Shown piece after piece: positions 63,609-64,000 of a DNA stretch of 64,000 bases. A program made the translations under genes and the position numbers. The stretch is from Streptomyces umbrinus. GTDB taxonomy: Bacteria; Actinomycetota; Actinomycetes; Streptomycetales; Streptomycetaceae. Below the pieces are notes generated by a model. That model was not told the DNA's origin. It searched no databases and saw nothing but the letters and a program-made list of their open reading frames with translations. The stretch lies in the NCBI RefSeq assembly GCF_030817415.1, contig NZ_JAUSZI010000002.1:124001-188000 (forward strand), in the 5' to 3' direction. Every line of letters starts with the position of its first letter. Within the stretch, counting starts at the first letter, position 1.

Positions 63609-64000
63609 TGCCCTGAAGGGGTGCGGCGTCGTGCCCGGCACTCGGTCCCGCGTACGACGCCTCACCGCGCTGCGTGAGATCAGTGCCGTCCCGATCGACC
63701 AAAGCCGAGGGCATGATCCGGACCACACCCGGGACGGACCCTGGCCACCTCCCTTTACATACCGCGTTCACGCCGGTCAGCTCCCACATCGACTCTGGGT
63801 GCCCGGTGGCGGAGATCCTCCCCCAGCCTCCGGCCGGGGGTACCCCCGGTCGCGATGACCACGTTGCCGACGCCATCGCCGAGCCGCAACGGCCTCGCGC
63901 TTCGCGCTCACCCAGGGCCGGCTGCACCTCTTGGAATCGACGTCCTGGATGCACCCCGGGTGAGACGTCAGGCGCCGTCAGTCCTGTCGGACACCGTCGC
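63609..64000. other. region after the biosynthetic operon
   Basis: No gene is supported. A plus-strand frame from ATG 63855 is open to the window end (TTLPTPSPSRNGL..) and cannot be judged. The stretch holds the repeat at 63836-63847. Whether the cluster continues beyond the window is unknown. Confidence 0.4.
63836..63847. repeat. GGGGGTACCCCC palindrome of a common Streptomyces-type intergenic repeat
   Basis: The 12-base palindrome is perfect and is preceded by CCTCCCCCAG (63817-63826), which can pair with the GGGGG arm. Similar C-rich/GGGGGTACCCCC motifs are scattered between genes in Streptomyces genomes, so it is likely a generic repeat or terminator rather than specific to this cluster. 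Confidence 0.55.

Noticed and set aside
1..64000. CRISPR arrays, tRNA and rRNA genes
   Set aside because: No regularly spaced direct repeats of CRISPR type and no tRNA cloverleaf or rRNA sequence were recognised on either strand.
63855..64000. New gene starting after the dioxygenase
   Set aside because: The frame is short, cut by the window end, proline-rich, and lacks a ribosome site.

Overview
The window is very GC-rich, has strong third-position G/C bias, and carries gene families typical of Streptomyces: GAF/ANTAR and STAS-ANTAR regulators, DUF6461, a helicase with helicase-associated (HA) repeats, and TetR/MerR/LysR regulators beside short-chain dehydrogenases. It reads as an accessory region of a Streptomyces (or close relative) chromosome arm or linear plasmid. 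Intact operons are mixed with insertion sequences and many frameshifted or truncated gene remnants.

Layout. 0-4.1 kb: a truncated ISKra4-type element interrupts decayed GAF/ANTAR genes, followed by an intact STAS-ANTAR gene coupled to a broken CBS-domain gene. 4.6-9.9 kb: a zinc alcohol dehydrogenase/SDR pair, small stress-type proteins, a membrane protein, and remnants of SMP-30 and DUF72 genes. 10.6-16 kb: a minus-strand operon of an XRE regulator, a large HTH protein with B-family-polymerase-like motifs, and a small HTH protein. It is divergent from a DEAD/DEAH helicase with HA repeats. Together these look like a non-archetypal telomere (terminal-protein capping) module of a linear replicon. 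16.2-19.7 kb: a divergent TetR / aldo-keto reductase-DUF998-epimerase operon with two operator copies. 20-31 kb: a MerR regulator, a broken small zinc-ribbon gene, a WD40 protein of about 15 repeats, a LysR regulator divergent from two SDR genes, an LLM flavin oxidoreductase and an MFS carrier. 31-36.8 kb: remnants of a GH78 rhamnosidase and an ECF sigma factor, plus methyltransferase, GNAT, VanX-like dipeptidase and DUF6461 genes.

36.8-44.8 kb is a decayed Tn3-family element bounded by about 54-bp inverted repeats starting GGGGTACC. It holds two broken tyrosine recombinases, a tnpA with nonsense, frameshift and core-deletion lesions, a frameshifted resolvase, and an intact TetR/SDR pair with a 28-bp palindromic operator. 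Next come GNAT, IS5, IS630 and cupin remnants, a nucleotidyltransferase and a GT1 glycosyltransferase.

49.4-63.6 kb is a biosynthetic operon: an NRPS (C-A-T-TE), a hybrid NRPS-PKS (A-T-C-A-T-KS-KR-ACP-TE, no AT domain) whose second A domain carries a proline code, and a TauD-like dioxygenase. This gene set and domain logic resemble the detoxin/rimosamide depsipeptide family, in which an oxidised proline is extended by an acetate unit. All assignments come from reading the sequence without database searches.
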